Of a DNA stretch of 64,000 nt, positions 23,450 to 32,978 are shown one piece after another (position 1 is the stretch's first letter; every line of letters starts with the position of its first letter). The notes under the pieces are model-generated. The model did no database searches. It saw nothing but the letters and a program-made list of their open reading frames with translations, and had not been told where the DNA came from. The position numbers and the translations under genes were made by a program. Source of the DNA: Paenibacillus sp. CAA11 (GTDB lineage Bacteria; Bacillota; Bacilli; Paenibacillales; Paenibacillaceae); contig NZ_CP028922.1 in the NCBI RefSeq assembly GCF_003060825.1, forward strand, positions 3,806,001 through 3,870,000, written 5' to 3'.

Positions 23450-24118
23450 TTATTTCCGTGTAAAATGCACAACCAGCCTGTCGCCGATCATCTGCAGAAT
23501 TTGCACCACGATCAGCATAAGCACGATGGCTATAATAGCCACCTCGGTCTCGAACCGGTAATATCCGTAGCGGATAGCAAGGTCTCCAAGACCGCCCCCG
23601 CCGACCATCCCGGACATTGCCGAGTAGGATACAAGCGTGACCGCCGTAATGGTTAAGCCGGCAATCAGGCCTGGCAGCGACTCCGGCAGCAGCACACGCC
23701 GGATCACTTGGCTCGTAGAGGCTCCCATCGCCTGCGCTGCCTCGATCACGCCGCGGTCTACCTCACGCAGGCTGGTCTCCACAAGACGGGCGAAGAAAGG
23801 AGCTGCGCCGATAACAAGCGGCGGAATGGTTCCCAGCACACCCATGCTGGTTCCGACCAACAGCTTGGTGAATGGCAGCAGGACGATAATCAGAATAATA
23901 AATGGTACGGAACGCAGTATATTTACAATCACGGAAAGCACCCGGTAAATCCACTTGTTTAGTATGGAATTAGAACGTGCTGTCATGAAAAGAATGACTC
24001 CGAGCGGCAAGCCGATGATAAATGTAAACAGGAGCGAGTAGGCCATCATTTTCAAGGTATCATAGGTACCGTTAAGCATTTCGTTCCAGTCTATGGTTGA
24101 GAAATCCAGACCCCACAT
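23450..24118 (-). CDS. metI: Methionine ABC transporter permease
   Basis: A membrane subunit with five predicted helices. The ABC permease loop EAAQAMGASTSQVIRRVLLP (the EAA motif) contacts MetN. The ATG follows the metN stop codon directly (TAA-ATG), so translation is coupled. At 222 aa it has the family length. The B. subtilis name is metP. Confidence 0.95.
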   Translation of the reverse strand: MWGLDFSTIDWNEMLNGTYDTLKMMAYSLLFTFIIGLPLGVILFMTARSNSILNKWIYRVLSVIVNILRSVPFIILIIVLLPFTKLLVGTSMGVLGTIPPLVIGAAPFFARLVETSLREVDRGVIEAAQAMGASTSQVIRRVLLPESLPGLIAGLTITAVTLVSYSAMSGMVGGGGLGDLAIRYGYYRFETEVAIIAIVLMLIVVQILQMIGDRLVVHFTRK

Positions 24119-25132
24119 TTATTCAATCACCTCCACATCAAGGTTGCGCTCAGTCAGCGTTTGCAGTGTCTTGTCGATCGCCCCTGAGTCTCCCTCGAAA
24201 GAGACAACCAGCTGCCCGTAAGGAACATCTTTGATTGTAGAGATGGTACCCTGCAGAATCGCAAAGTTCACGCCTGTCTCCTTCGCAACTTGGGATAGAA
24301 CCGACTCATAGGTCGTTGCGCCAAGGAACGTAATCTTCACGGCGCGGGCGCCGGATTTAGCGGCCTTCAAGGCCTGCTTGAGCGAATCGCCGCTGATGGA
24401 CTCGCGGAAGGCAAATTCCCGGGTTACCGGATGCTGCGGCTTCAGGAAAACCTCAGCCACTGGGCCTTCTTCAACAATTCCGCCCTGATGGATAACCGCT
24501 ACCCGGTCGCAGATGCTCTGAATAACATGCATTTCATGGGTAATGAGCATGATGGTAAGCCCTAACTTTCGGTTAATATCCAGCAGCAGCCTCAGAATTG
24601 AGTCCGTGGTCTGCGGATCAAGTGCCGAAGTGGCTTCATCACAGAGCAGCACATCAGGGTCACTCGCTAGCGCACGGGCAATGCCGACACGCTGCTTCTG
24701 TCCGCCCGACAATTGAGACGGGTACTTCTTGCTGTGAGCCTCAAGTCCAACCAGAGCCAGCAGCTCCTCCACCTTCGCCTTGATCTTAGCTTTATCCGTA
24801 CCGATCAGGGTCAGGGGAAATGCGATATTATCATAGACCGTTGCCGACGATAACAAGTTAAAGTGCTGAAAGATCATGCCGATTTTATGCCGTTGCTTCT
24901 GCAGCTGACGTTTGCCAAGGGAGGTCAGATTCACACCGCCTACCCAAACCTCTCCTTCAGTTGGACGTTCAAGCAAATTCACACAGCGGATAAGAGTACT
25001 CTTGCCCGCACCCGAATGCCCAATGACTCCGAAGATTTCTCCCTTTTTTACAGAGAGATTCAATCCGGACAAGGCGGTTGTTATTTTCTGCTTGCTGCCG
25101 TAGATCTTGGTGATTCCTTTTAATTCAATCAA
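24119..25132 (-). CDS. metN: Methionine ABC transporter ATPase
   Basis: Walker A GHSGAGKSTL near residue 38, signature LSGGQKQRVGIARAL near 140, Walker B VLLCDEATSALDP, and switch His in LITHEMHVI. A C-terminal NIL/ACT-like domain (residues 260-337) binds methionine for transinhibition in the family. GGAGGGAAT precedes the ATG. First gene after the SAM riboswitch. Confidence 0.95.
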   Translation of the reverse strand: MIELKGITKIYGSKQKITTALSGLNLSVKKGEIFGVIGHSGAGKSTLIRCVNLLERPTEGEVWVGGVNLTSLGKRQLQKQRHKIGMIFQHFNLLSSATVYDNIAFPLTLIGTDKAKIKAKVEELLALVGLEAHSKKYPSQLSGGQKQRVGIARALASDPDVLLCDEATSALDPQTTDSILRLLLDINRKLGLTIMLITHEMHVIQSICDRVAVIHQGGIVEEGPVAEVFLKPQHPVTREFAFRESISGDSLKQALKAAKSGARAVKITFLGATTYESVLSQVAKETGVNFAILQGTISTIKDVPYGQLVVSFEGDSGAIDKTLQTLTERNLDVEVIE

Positions 25133-25197
25133 CCCAACATTCCCTCCTGTCTTCTAATACACGTTTTTAAGCTCATCTGCACGTCTCTTTATCATAT

Positions 25198-25410
25198 AAA
25201 AAGAGCCCTCGGCAGAATTCCAAGGGCTCTATGCATGTAAGAGCTATACCTTCTCATCTGCCAGAATACATGATCATGTACTCTGAGGAATTAGCACCAT
25301 GTCACTCGGGTAACTTATAAAGGGTCTCCTGCTTACTTGGACCATTTAATAGCCACCGAATCGGTTGCCGGGCTTCATCGGGCCTTTCCCTCCGCCTCTC
25401 TGGATAAGAA
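25198..25410 (-). ncRNA. SAM-I (S-box) riboswitch with terminator
   Basis: On the minus strand the S-box core appears in order: CTTATCCAGAGAGGCGGAGG, GGCCCGATGAAGCCCGGCAACC, GGTGCTAATTCC and CAGATGAGAAGG. (Each element is a conserved aptamer piece.) A terminator follows: 11-bp stem 25202-25212 with 25220-25230 and T-run. High SAM should therefore stop transcription of metNIQ. The rest of the gap to 25521 shows nothing else. Confidence 0.95.
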
Positions 25411-25521
25411 ATATGAAATTATAAGAAAATAAATGTTATGTTTTCATAACTTGAAGATAGACTTAGTATAGAGACTCTCACATAGTTTGTCAAAGGGAAA
25501 TTTTGCCCTTGGCAAATTAAA

Positions 25522-26235
25522 TTACGGTTTGGCTTTTCGCCAATTTTTATTTGTATAATCAAATACGGTAAATACGGTGCTGAACACCATTTCGCAGCCA
25601 TCTGCCAGGTCCTTGAGATGCTTGTCTAGGTCCTCCAGCTCGATCTTGCCATGCAGGGTTCGGTGGCGCTGCCAGAGATCGTCCTGCATTTCCGAGTTCA
25701 TGTAATGAATCTCCGTATTTCTGCGGCGGCGCAATAGCCCAAGCGGCTCTTTATACTTTTCCTTCAGGTCACTCAGCTTATTTCCAAGCTCAAGGTGCAC
25801 TTTCAAGTAACGAAACTGGCGCAGCACGGTAAAATAAGAAAAGTGCGGCTTGACCTTGGCCGTGTTCAGCTCGTATAGATCGTTCAGCAAAGTTCCGAGC
25901 TTGTCCAATAGCGAGAACAATCGTATAAAACCATCTTTATAAAAATACACATACCGGGCATAATCGCTTTTCTCCTGCGGCTGCATTTCATCAATATAGT
26001 CGGTCGTCACCTTTTTTCTGAAAAAAGCGGCAGCATACGCACTCTGCTCCAGCTCATCAATCGAGGAAATCAGCCCCCGTGTCCAAATCTCCAGGCGGCG
26101 GTAATCATGGGTAGGATCATCGTTCTTATCCATTTCCCGCTCCAGCTTATGCAGCGTCTCTACCATGGCGTTCATCGCGTCCTGAAGCAGTCCCTCATTC
26201 TCTCTAGGCGGTTCTCCCAGCAGCGTTCGCAGCAT
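25522..26235 (-). CDS. HEPN-domain protein (Cthe_2314-like)
   Basis: A 237-aa mostly helical protein. RRRRNTEIHYM near residue 170 fits the R-x(4-6)-H motif of HEPN domains, many of which are RNases or toxin components. The overall pattern resembles the Cthe_2314 HEPN family seen in Clostridia and Paenibacilli. No nucleotidyltransferase (MNT) partner lies next to it, so a toxin-antitoxin pair is not supported. It stands alone between the SAM riboswitch and the UbiD gene. Confidence 0.6.
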   Translation of the reverse strand: MLRTLLGEPPRENEGLLQDAMNAMVETLHKLEREMDKNDDPTHDYRRLEIWTRGLISSIDELEQSAYAAAFFRKKVTTDYIDEMQPQEKSDYARYVYFYKDGFIRLFSLLDKLGTLLNDLYELNTAKVKPHFSYFTVLRQFRYLKVHLELGNKLSDLKEKYKEPLGLLRRRRNTEIHYMNSEMQDDLWQRHRTLHGKIELEDLDKHLKDLADGCEMVFSTVFTVFDYTNKNWRKAKP

Positions 26236-26340
26236 CCCTATCCCTCGCTTTGTGTATGATCTATAAGCTGATATGCCGCGGTTGTAAGCTATGCTGCGAT
26301 ATCAGACCTCTTGGCTTATTTTTCGTTTGTACTCTAAAGT

Positions 26341-28122
26341 TTACCCTTGAAAATAGGTTTTCCAACGTTCATCCACCAATTTCACAATATCCTCACGCGG
26401 GAACAGCTCATCCGGGTATCCCGGTTTCATGCGGGCATCAATCACCAGCGGCAGGCTGTAAGCCAGATGGTGCTGGCGGACCTCAGCCCCAGAATAAATA
26501 TCGGTCGCCGGGTTGAACCGCGTGAAGACCGTCCAGAGGAACTTATTCGTACTTGCTGCTACCTCGGCTGCGTCGTCCACGAGCACAACCAGCGGCCAGG
26601 CTGTTCCCCGTTCACGCAGACGGGAGAGTACACGGGATGCAAGCTCTGGCTCGCGCTCATAGGAGGCTCCGGATACCACCAGGCAGCCCTCGATGAACGG
26701 AGCGATCTTATCGATCTCCGCAATGTCGCCTTCATCATAGTGTACAGGCAGCTCGCGAACCGGATCACCGACACCGATCAGGATCGCCTTGCTGCCGTGA
26801 TTCAGACGCTTCCCTGTATAATCCAGCGTGTCATGGGACGTGTTGTTGAAGATAAACAGGTCTGTCGCTGGATTGAAGCGCTCCAGAATCGTCCGAAGGA
26901 GTGTATTGAAGTCGGCTAAATCCACAGCCGCATCTGTCAGCATCAGGAACTTGGTGAGCGAGAGCTGCCCTTGCCCGAGAATCTGGAAGCCTGCCACCAG
27001 AGCCTCCCGGGAATAGCGCTCTTTCACCCGAGCAGAAGCAAGGGAATGGTGCCCTGTCTCGCCATAGGTCCATACTGTAAGCACGGAAGGCATCACCATA
27101 GGGAACGCTGGAGACAGCAACTTCTGCAGAAAGTCGCCCAAATAGTAGTCCTCCTGACGCGGCTTACCGACAATCGTTGCTGGATAGATGGCATCCTTGC
27201 GGTGCCACATATGATTTACATTAAGCACTGGGAAATCGTGCTGCAGTGAATAATAACCGTAGTGATCGCCAAACGGTCCTTCCGGACGGCGTTCATGCGG
27301 CGGTACAAATCCATGAATCGCGAATTCCGCCTCAGCCGGTATGCGGTGGCCTCCAAGCGGATTCTCCGCCATAGGCAGGCGTTCCCCCAGCACGAAGGAA
27401 GTAAGCAGCAGCTCCGGCAAATGCTCCGGCAGCGGAGCAATCGCTGAAGCAATCAGCGCAGGAGGCCCGCCGAGGAAGATGGAGACCGGAAGCGGCTCAT
27501 TACGCTGCTCAGCTTCATGATAATGGAAGCCTCCGCCCTTATGGATCTGCCAGTGGATTCCCGTGGTCTGATCATCGTACAGCTGGATCCGGTACATGCC
27601 CAGATTATGATCCTTCGGCCGCAGCGGGCTTTCGGTATAGACCAGCGGCAGGGTCAGAAACGGCCCTCCATCCTCCTGCCAGCTAGTGACCTTCGGCAAT
27701 TCAGCCAGCGGCTTGTCCGTCCGGCACATCTGCAGCACCGGCGCATCGGCCTTCGAGACCGTCTTCGGCATACTGCCGACGCCGATCTTCATCAAATCCC
27801 ACAGCAGTCCCCGTTCCTCCCAAAGCGCTTTAGGAGTTGGCGGAAGCAAGGTTTCAAGCGCGCCAACCAGACGGTTCGCCAACATTTCCGGCTTCGGACC
27901 AAAGGCCATATCGACCCGGCGGACCGTGCCGAACAAGTTGGTGGCAACGGGAAAGGGCGTGCCTTTTACATTTGTGAACAGCAGCGCTGGCCCACCCTCT
28001 TCAATGACCCGGCGGTGAATTTCCGCCAGCTCTAGATAAGGATCGACAGGCGCTTCAATAATAGCAAGATCATTCTCCTTGCGGAGCGCTTCGATCCATT
28101 GACGTAAATTTTTATAACTCAA
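26341..28122 (-). CDS. UbiD-family decarboxylase
   Basis: A prenylated-FMN-dependent (de)carboxylase of 593 aa. Family features are GPALLFTNVKGTPFPVATNL, followed by FGTVRR, at the N-terminus; GIHWQIHKGGGFHYHEAEQR in the middle; and LLSPAFPMVMP towards the C-terminus. Since mqnE is in the window, a role as the late decarboxylase of the futalosine menaquinone route (MqnL type) is likely, but inferred. TTG 28122 follows GGGAGG by 7 bases; an earlier GTG overlaps that site. The UbiX-type prenyltransferase that makes the cofactor is not in the window. Confidence 0.85.
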   Translation of the reverse strand: MSYKNLRQWIEALRKENDLAIIEAPVDPYLELAEIHRRVIEEGGPALLFTNVKGTPFPVATNLFGTVRRVDMAFGPKPEMLANRLVGALETLLPPTPKALWEERGLLWDLMKIGVGSMPKTVSKADAPVLQMCRTDKPLAELPKVTSWQEDGGPFLTLPLVYTESPLRPKDHNLGMYRIQLYDDQTTGIHWQIHKGGGFHYHEAEQRNEPLPVSIFLGGPPALIASAIAPLPEHLPELLLTSFVLGERLPMAENPLGGHRIPAEAEFAIHGFVPPHERRPEGPFGDHYGYYSLQHDFPVLNVNHMWHRKDAIYPATIVGKPRQEDYYLGDFLQKLLSPAFPMVMPSVLTVWTYGETGHHSLASARVKERYSREALVAGFQILGQGQLSLTKFLMLTDAAVDLADFNTLLRTILERFNPATDLFIFNNTSHDTLDYTGKRLNHGSKAILIGVGDPVRELPVHYDEGDIAEIDKIAPFIEGCLVVSGASYEREPELASRVLSRLRERGTAWPLVVLVDDAAEVAASTNKFLWTVFTRFNPATDIYSGAEVRQHHLAYSLPLVIDARMKPGYPDELFPREDIVKLVDERWKTYFQG

Positions 28123-28201
28123 GAAGTTCCCTCCCACATTAAATCCTTAATTCATTATGTACCTAAAGTAGGTCACGGGTGCAAGCTTTATCCTAGATAA
28201 A

Positions 28202-28239
28202 CAGGCCCTCAAGGAGGGAAATCCGCCTTATAGGGCCTG
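28202..28239 (-). terminator. Terminator of ctaA
   Basis: An 8-bp stem CAGGCCCT (28202-28209) with AGGGCCTG (28232-28239) and a long loop, with T-rich sequence after it on the minus strand. Confidence 0.65.
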
Positions 28240-28292
28240 CAGTAATTCATAGAGCTTCTATAAATATTACTTCAATTCAAGGGTGTTGTCGA

Positions 28293-29246
28293 TCAGATAT
28301 CCAGATGTCCATTGTTCGTGTTCTTAGGCGTACGGCTTAGCTGCCAGGTTCGTACACTCATATAGCAAAGCAGCCCGAACAGAACTTCAATTACAAGAAT
28401 ATGCGCGATAGAAGTAAAGAGATACCAGTTGTAATCATTCACCGTGTACACTACGGAAATACCGACTAGGATCTGCAGGAAAATCAGCAGAATCGAGGCA
28501 AGGCCCAAGCCTTTGATCTCACGGTTCCCCTTCGGATTTCGGTAAGCATAGTGGGCCAGCACAGCAATGACCACAAAGAGCAGCACAGCGGCCGCGCGGT
28601 GCATGAACTGAATCCCCTCACCGCCCGAGAGTGGTGCAAGCTTGCCGTTACAGAGCGGCACGCCCGAGCAGGCTCCAGCCGAATCCGTGTGTGTAACATA
28701 AGCGCCGGTATAAACAACGAGGTACGTGTAAATGGTTGTAAAAATCGTCAGATTGCGAAGCTTCTTGGACACCCCCAAGGCAGGCAGTGCAGGGAGCTGG
28801 CGCTCGGACCGATGCTGTTCCCTCATCCCTAGGGAGAGCATTAACGAGCTGGCAAAGGCAATCAGCGCGAACCCTAAGTGAAGGGCCATAATAGGTGCTG
28901 ATTGTGAATACACTACAGCAAGCGCCCCCATAATTGCCTGAATCACTACAAAAATCAGGGAGAGCAGGGAGAACACGCGCAAATCGCGACGGTTCTTACG
29001 GTAAATTATGATGGCCACAAAGGCTGCCAAGGCAAGCAATCCAGCCATTCCGCTGACCATACGGTGCGAATATTCAATTAGAGAAGCAACGGTATGGGCA
29101 GGTACAAATTTGCCGTTACAGAGCGGAAACTGGTTACCGCAGCCAAGACCGGACTCTGTCTTCGTTACGACACCTCCGCCAAATGTGGCAAAAAACATAA
29201 ATAAACTGGATGCATAACTAAGCCATTTCAGCTGTTTAGTGTTCAA
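28293..29246 (-). CDS. ctaA: Heme A synthase
   Basis: An eight-helix membrane protein that oxidises the C8 methyl group of heme O to form heme A for cytochrome aa3. Four His ligands are seen (EYSHRM, LHLGFA, MHRAAA, IAHILV). The paired Cys loops, GLGCGNQFPLCNG and GACSGVPLCNG, are those of the Bacillus type. TTG start at 29246 with GGGTGA upstream. ctaB, its usual partner, is 17 kb away in this genome instead of adjacent. A TATAAT (29303-29298) precedes it. Confidence 0.93.
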   Translation of the reverse strand: MNTKQLKWLSYASSLFMFFATFGGGVVTKTESGLGCGNQFPLCNGKFVPAHTVASLIEYSHRMVSGMAGLLALAAFVAIIIYRKNRRDLRVFSLLSLIFVVIQAIMGALAVVYSQSAPIMALHLGFALIAFASSLMLSLGMREQHRSERQLPALPALGVSKKLRNLTIFTTIYTYLVVYTGAYVTHTDSAGACSGVPLCNGKLAPLSGGEGIQFMHRAAAVLLFVVIAVLAHYAYRNPKGNREIKGLGLASILLIFLQILVGISVVYTVNDYNWYLFTSIAHILVIEVLFGLLCYMSVRTWQLSRTPKNTNNGHLDI

Positions 29247-29357
29247 TTGTTTTCACCCGCGATACTTTAAATTTAGAACGCTTCTTATTTCATAATCATT
29301 ATAACGGATAAAAAAGCTCATATCACAGGCGACTTGTGACAATATGTTCAAATATGC

Positions 29358-29386
29358 AAAAAACACCCCCCTAAAAGGGGAGTGTT
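29358..29386 (-). terminator. Terminator of the thioredoxin-like gene
   Basis: AACACTCCCC pairs with GGGGGTGTT on the minus strand, followed by TTTTTT. Confidence 0.8.
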
Positions 29387-29403
29387 GTGATATATAGGGT
29401 TGA

Positions 29404-29751
29404 TTATTTATTAGACAATGAACTATAAACCGCGTGGGCTTTATCTAGAAAGTCCTCAATTTCCTCGCGGGACTTCCGCAGCTTATTCACAAAGCGCACC
29501 AGTTCCTTGCCATTGGCGTAAGCTACGAAGCTTGGAATACCCAGTATGTTCTGCTCGCTGCTGATCTCTTCCAGCTGCTCTACATCCGCTTCAATCAATG
29601 TCAGACGATCCTTGTATTTCTCTTCCACTTCCGGCATAAACGGATCAATGAACTTGCAGTCTACGCACCAGTCTGCTTTAAATACAGCCACGGTCAACCT
29701 GTCTGAGCCAGTCTCCTCACGGAACTCTGCTGCTGTTGTTACTTTCTTCAT
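29404..29751 (-). CDS. Thioredoxin-family protein
   Basis: A 115-aa thioredoxin fold with the unusual active site WCVDC in FKADWCVDCKFIDPFMP, and cis-Pro IPSFVAY. The Asp within CxxC differs from TrxA (CGPC), pointing to another redox partner. No signal peptide, so cytoplasmic. It lies upstream of ctaA, but a terminator separates the two. Confidence 0.85.
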   Translation of the reverse strand: MKKVTTAAEFREETGSDRLTVAVFKADWCVDCKFIDPFMPEVEEKYKDRLTLIEADVEQLEEISSEQNILGIPSFVAYANGKELVRFVNKLRKSREEIEDFLDKAHAVYSSLSNK

Positions 29752-29902
29752 GTTCCTCCACCCTTTCCATACATAAACTGATTAACCTGCTAAAGCCCTA
29801 TCCGAAACAGGGCTCGCTTAACTCTAGTAGATCAAACCCGAGATTGGAAGTCAAATCATCAGGCCATACTAAGAGATAAGATTGGATGAAAGGAAGCGAC
29901 CT

Positions 29903-31267
29903 ATGCACGATCCGCAGCATTCCTCAGGCCCAGACCAAGGGCAGCTCACCCCCTTGTCCCGCCGGCTGCTCACCCTTCCTTCCGCGATGCTCAAAGTGCT
30001 GAAGAACAAAGCGGAGGGCTTCACCGCATCCGGACAGCTGCGGGAGGAGCGGGTGCGGCTGGATTGGAGCGAGCCCGCCGCACGCGCTGTGCGCTCCGAA
30101 ATCGAGAGCTTGCTTAGACGCGGGGACACGGAGAGACGAACCGAATTAGACGCTCACCCCAATACCGAATCGGCTTCCGAGACGGAAGTTGAACTCATCA
30201 AAGAGATTTCGGAAGCTACCCGGCTGGCTGGGCGCAGCAATATCACCCGAACTGAAGCCTATTTAGGCATTTATCAGGCCTATCCTGAGCTGCACTGGGC
30301 ATTCCTTGCTCACCTGGTATCCCGTAATGCCGGCTACAATATGAGCGATCTCAAGGGAGGACCGGCTCACCCTCTGTTGTCTAGCCCAGATAAATCTCAT
30401 TATTACCGCTTCATCGAACGCAGCAATGCGCTGATCTTCCAAGATGCCTATCCCCAGCTCCTGCTGTATCAGAAGAGCCGTGAAGCCGGGCGCAGTTATT
30501 TCCATCTGCTTCCCGCCTTCCATGTCAGCCGGTTTATGCGCCCCTTCTGGGACCGATTCTGGGTGGACCGCTGCAGCGCCCTGTTATCCGTTGGACTGAT
30601 TATCAACGAGCAGAACTATATTGAGAGACGGGTAGTTCAGCACCCTTTCTTCCAGCGGCAGGTCACCTCGAGGCCCAGCTTCAGGCTGACCGGCTGGGCG
30701 GGACTGAACCAGGTTGTATTTCCGCTGCCAGCCCGGACAGAGCTGCCTGATCCGCCGGAGCATCCCGGTGGCCAAAAGGCTGAAGTCCGGCTGGCCGGAC
30801 GCATTCTTAGCGATTTCGGCAGCCTGTCTAGCCGAATTGGATTCGGCAAGCATCTCTATGCCTTACTCTTTGGTCTTAAGGCTGTGCGGGATGGAACCTT
30901 TTCCTTTGCTGGCTCTGTGCCTCATACCGGCTCTCGCGCAGATTATTGGCCGCGAATCTTCACGCCCATACAGGAAGAAGCTCTGACCTCTTTGGAACAA
31001 GGGTCAGAGCTTCTTCAGAACGGCCAGCTGCCACAGGGCAGACGGATTTACAGTCCAGAGCTGCTTGATGTCTGGAACGACACGGGCTATGAGCCAATCA
31101 GCCGAGAAGACTGGCTGCAGGATCACAGCGCCATCGACGGCATTCATGCGCCCCATCTCCCCTACTTATGCGATATAAGCCGGGAGCATCGGATTAGTCT
31201 TATGAAGCGGGTGCTTGCACATGATGCCGCGGAAGCTTCTGAAACCGCCGGCAACGACAATCTTTAA
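29903..31267 (+). CDS. DUF2515 family protein (YppC-like)
   Basis: A 454-aa cytoplasmic protein of unknown function. The conserved stretch ITRTEAYLGIYQAYPELHWA, followed by FLAHLVSRNAGYNMSDLKGG, and YRFIERSNALIFQDAYPQLL, is characteristic of the DUF2515 family. ATG 29903 has AAGGAAG 6 bases upstream; an earlier TTG lacks one. The front 90 residues are variable and charged. It ends 10 bp from the convergent flippase gene, with no clear terminator between them. Confidence 0.8.
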   Translation: MHDPQHSSGPDQGQLTPLSRRLLTLPSAMLKVLKNKAEGFTASGQLREERVRLDWSEPAARAVRSEIESLLRRGDTERRTELDAHPNTESASETEVELIKEISEATRLAGRSNITRTEAYLGIYQAYPELHWAFLAHLVSRNAGYNMSDLKGGPAHPLLSSPDKSHYYRFIERSNALIFQDAYPQLLLYQKSREAGRSYFHLLPAFHVSRFMRPFWDRFWVDRCSALLSVGLIINEQNYIERRVVQHPFFQRQVTSRPSFRLTGWAGLNQVVFPLPARTELPDPPEHPGGQKAEVRLAGRILSDFGSLSSRIGFGKHLYALLFGLKAVRDGTFSFAGSVPHTGSRADYWPRIFTPIQEEALTSLEQGSELLQNGQLPQGRRIYSPELLDVWNDTGYEPISREDWLQDHSAIDGIHAPHLPYLCDISREHRISLMKRVLAHDAAEASETAGNDNL

Positions 31268-31277
31268 GTCAAAGCCT

Positions 31278-32915
31278 TTAGCCTTCTGAATGGCTTCGGC
31301 TTGAAGCTGGAGCAAATCGCATCAAAGGCTGAAGCAGTTTGCGAACCGGACGCGGATAGCTGTCCAGCTCTTCGCGACGAATTACCCGAAGTAGAATCAG
31401 CATCAGCGGGTAGATAGCGACCGTAGCCAACCCAACGATGCAGCAGGTAATGAAGAAGGCAATCCGCGGCGAGATGAACGATACAAGCTGAATCCCTGCC
31501 TGATTCAGGCCATACCCCACCAGAGCGAGGATGACCACGGTGACCAGGAAGCCTACCCACCGTCTTCCCATAATGGAGAAGGGAACGATTTTCTTCAAGG
31601 AACGCAGGTTCAGCAGAGTGATCACCAGGAAGCAGAGGCCTGTCCCGGCCACAATTCCATAAATACCAAACAATGGAGCCAGCGCCAAGCTAGCCACCAG
31701 CTTCACAACAATCCCGAACAGCACATGAACCATGGACAGGTTCGGCTTGCCGAGCCCAAGCAGAATAGAGCTTGAGGTGGACATCGTAATTTGGAATATG
31801 GTTCCAAAGGTGAGCAGAGCGATAATCCCGCTGCCGTCCAGGCTGCTGAACAGAAGGCCGTTGACTGAATAAGCCGCCGTACAAAGCACCAGCACAATCG
31901 GCATCCCGGTCAGAATAGCTATGCGCATCGCCAGTGTAGTCTGCTTCTGCAGATGGGCCATATCCTTGCGTGCAAAGGCCGCTGAGATCACTGGGATCAG
32001 CGAGGTGCTGAGCGCAATGGACAGGATCGGCGGAATGCCGGCGATGCTCTGTGCGCGGCTACCCAAGATCCCCAGCGTCTGTGTCGCCAGATGCTCCCCA
32101 ACCTGTCCGATCAAGAGCGGCTTCACAATGGAGCTGTCAATGAAGTTGACGGCCGGTATAGCCAGCGAGGAAAGCACAATGGGAATCGACAGCTTAAAGA
32201 TATCGCCATAGATCTTCATAAGCGGCAGAGGAGCATTGCCCGCCGCCAAATCCTCCAGCTGCAGCGAATGGTCCGCCTTGCGCAGCTGGAAGGTGAAGTA
32301 CAACATCACGCCGAACGCGCCGATGCTGCCCAGCACGCCGCCAAAGGAAGCCCCGGCAGCCACATTCTCATCCGAGAAGCCGGCATGCAGCAGCACGAGC
32401 GCAAGGCCGATGGCCGTTGCAACACGCAGAATCTGCTCCACAATCTGTGAGATTCCACCTGCTGTCATGTTCCCTCTGCCTTGGAAATACCCGCGCATCA
32501 TCGAGATGGTCGGGAACAGCAGCAGAGCTGGCGCGAGCGCTCTCAGCGCCGGCGTAGCTTCCGGTGTGGAAATCATCGACGTGTACACAGGCGCGAGTAC
32601 ATACAGCAGCACTGTGATCACCACACCTACAATGCCCGAGAAAATCAACGCGGCTTGATAAATCCGCTTGGCTTCGCTCGGACGCTGGAGGGCATAGCGC
32701 TCGGATACCATTTTGCTAAGCGTGCTTGGGATTCCTGCGGTAGCCACTGTCAGTATTAAGAGATACACGTTATTAGCTACGGTAAAGGCCGAGTTGCCTG
32801 CCGCTCCAAAAATATGCTCGAGCGGAACGCGCTGTACCATCCCAAGCAGCCGCGCAACCAGCGCAGCCGCCGCCAGAATCAGCGTTCCTTTGATAAACGA
32901 CTCTTTCTTAGACAA
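31278..32915 (-). CDS. MATE-like flippase (MurJ/SpoVB/YtgP group)
   Basis: A 545-aa polytopic protein with about 14 helices. SKKESFIKGTLILAAAALVA is followed by RLLGMVQRVPL and GAAGNSAFTVANNVYLL. It belongs to the MVF/oligosaccharide-PST superfamily, whose members flip lipid II or other undecaprenyl-linked sugars. The N-terminal Arg in ARLLG and Pro/Gly-rich GRGNMTAGGISQ are as in YtgP/SpoVB. Which substrate is used cannot be told. It follows the DUF456 gene by 63 bp, so it probably belongs to that operon. Confidence 0.85.
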   Translation of the reverse strand: MSKKESFIKGTLILAAAALVARLLGMVQRVPLEHIFGAAGNSAFTVANNVYLLILTVATAGIPSTLSKMVSERYALQRPSEAKRIYQAALIFSGIVGVVITVLLYVLAPVYTSMISTPEATPALRALAPALLLFPTISMMRGYFQGRGNMTAGGISQIVEQILRVATAIGLALVLLHAGFSDENVAAGASFGGVLGSIGAFGVMLYFTFQLRKADHSLQLEDLAAGNAPLPLMKIYGDIFKLSIPIVLSSLAIPAVNFIDSSIVKPLLIGQVGEHLATQTLGILGSRAQSIAGIPPILSIALSTSLIPVISAAFARKDMAHLQKQTTLAMRIAILTGMPIVLVLCTAAYSVNGLLFSSLDGSGIIALLTFGTIFQITMSTSSSILLGLGKPNLSMVHVLFGIVVKLVASLALAPLFGIYGIVAGTGLCFLVITLLNLRSLKKIVPFSIMGRRWVGFLVTVVILALVGYGLNQAGIQLVSFISPRIAFFITCCIVGLATVAIYPLMLILLRVIRREELDSYPRPVRKLLQPLMRFAPASSRSHSEG

Positions 32916-32978
32916 ACGAAATTCCCTTCTTTCCCCGAAATACCCGCAATAATACGAGCCGTCTCATCATAACTGCTT

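Noticed and set aside
25522-26235. Toxin-antitoxin pair
   Set aside because: No MNT or other antitoxin gene lies beside the HEPN gene.
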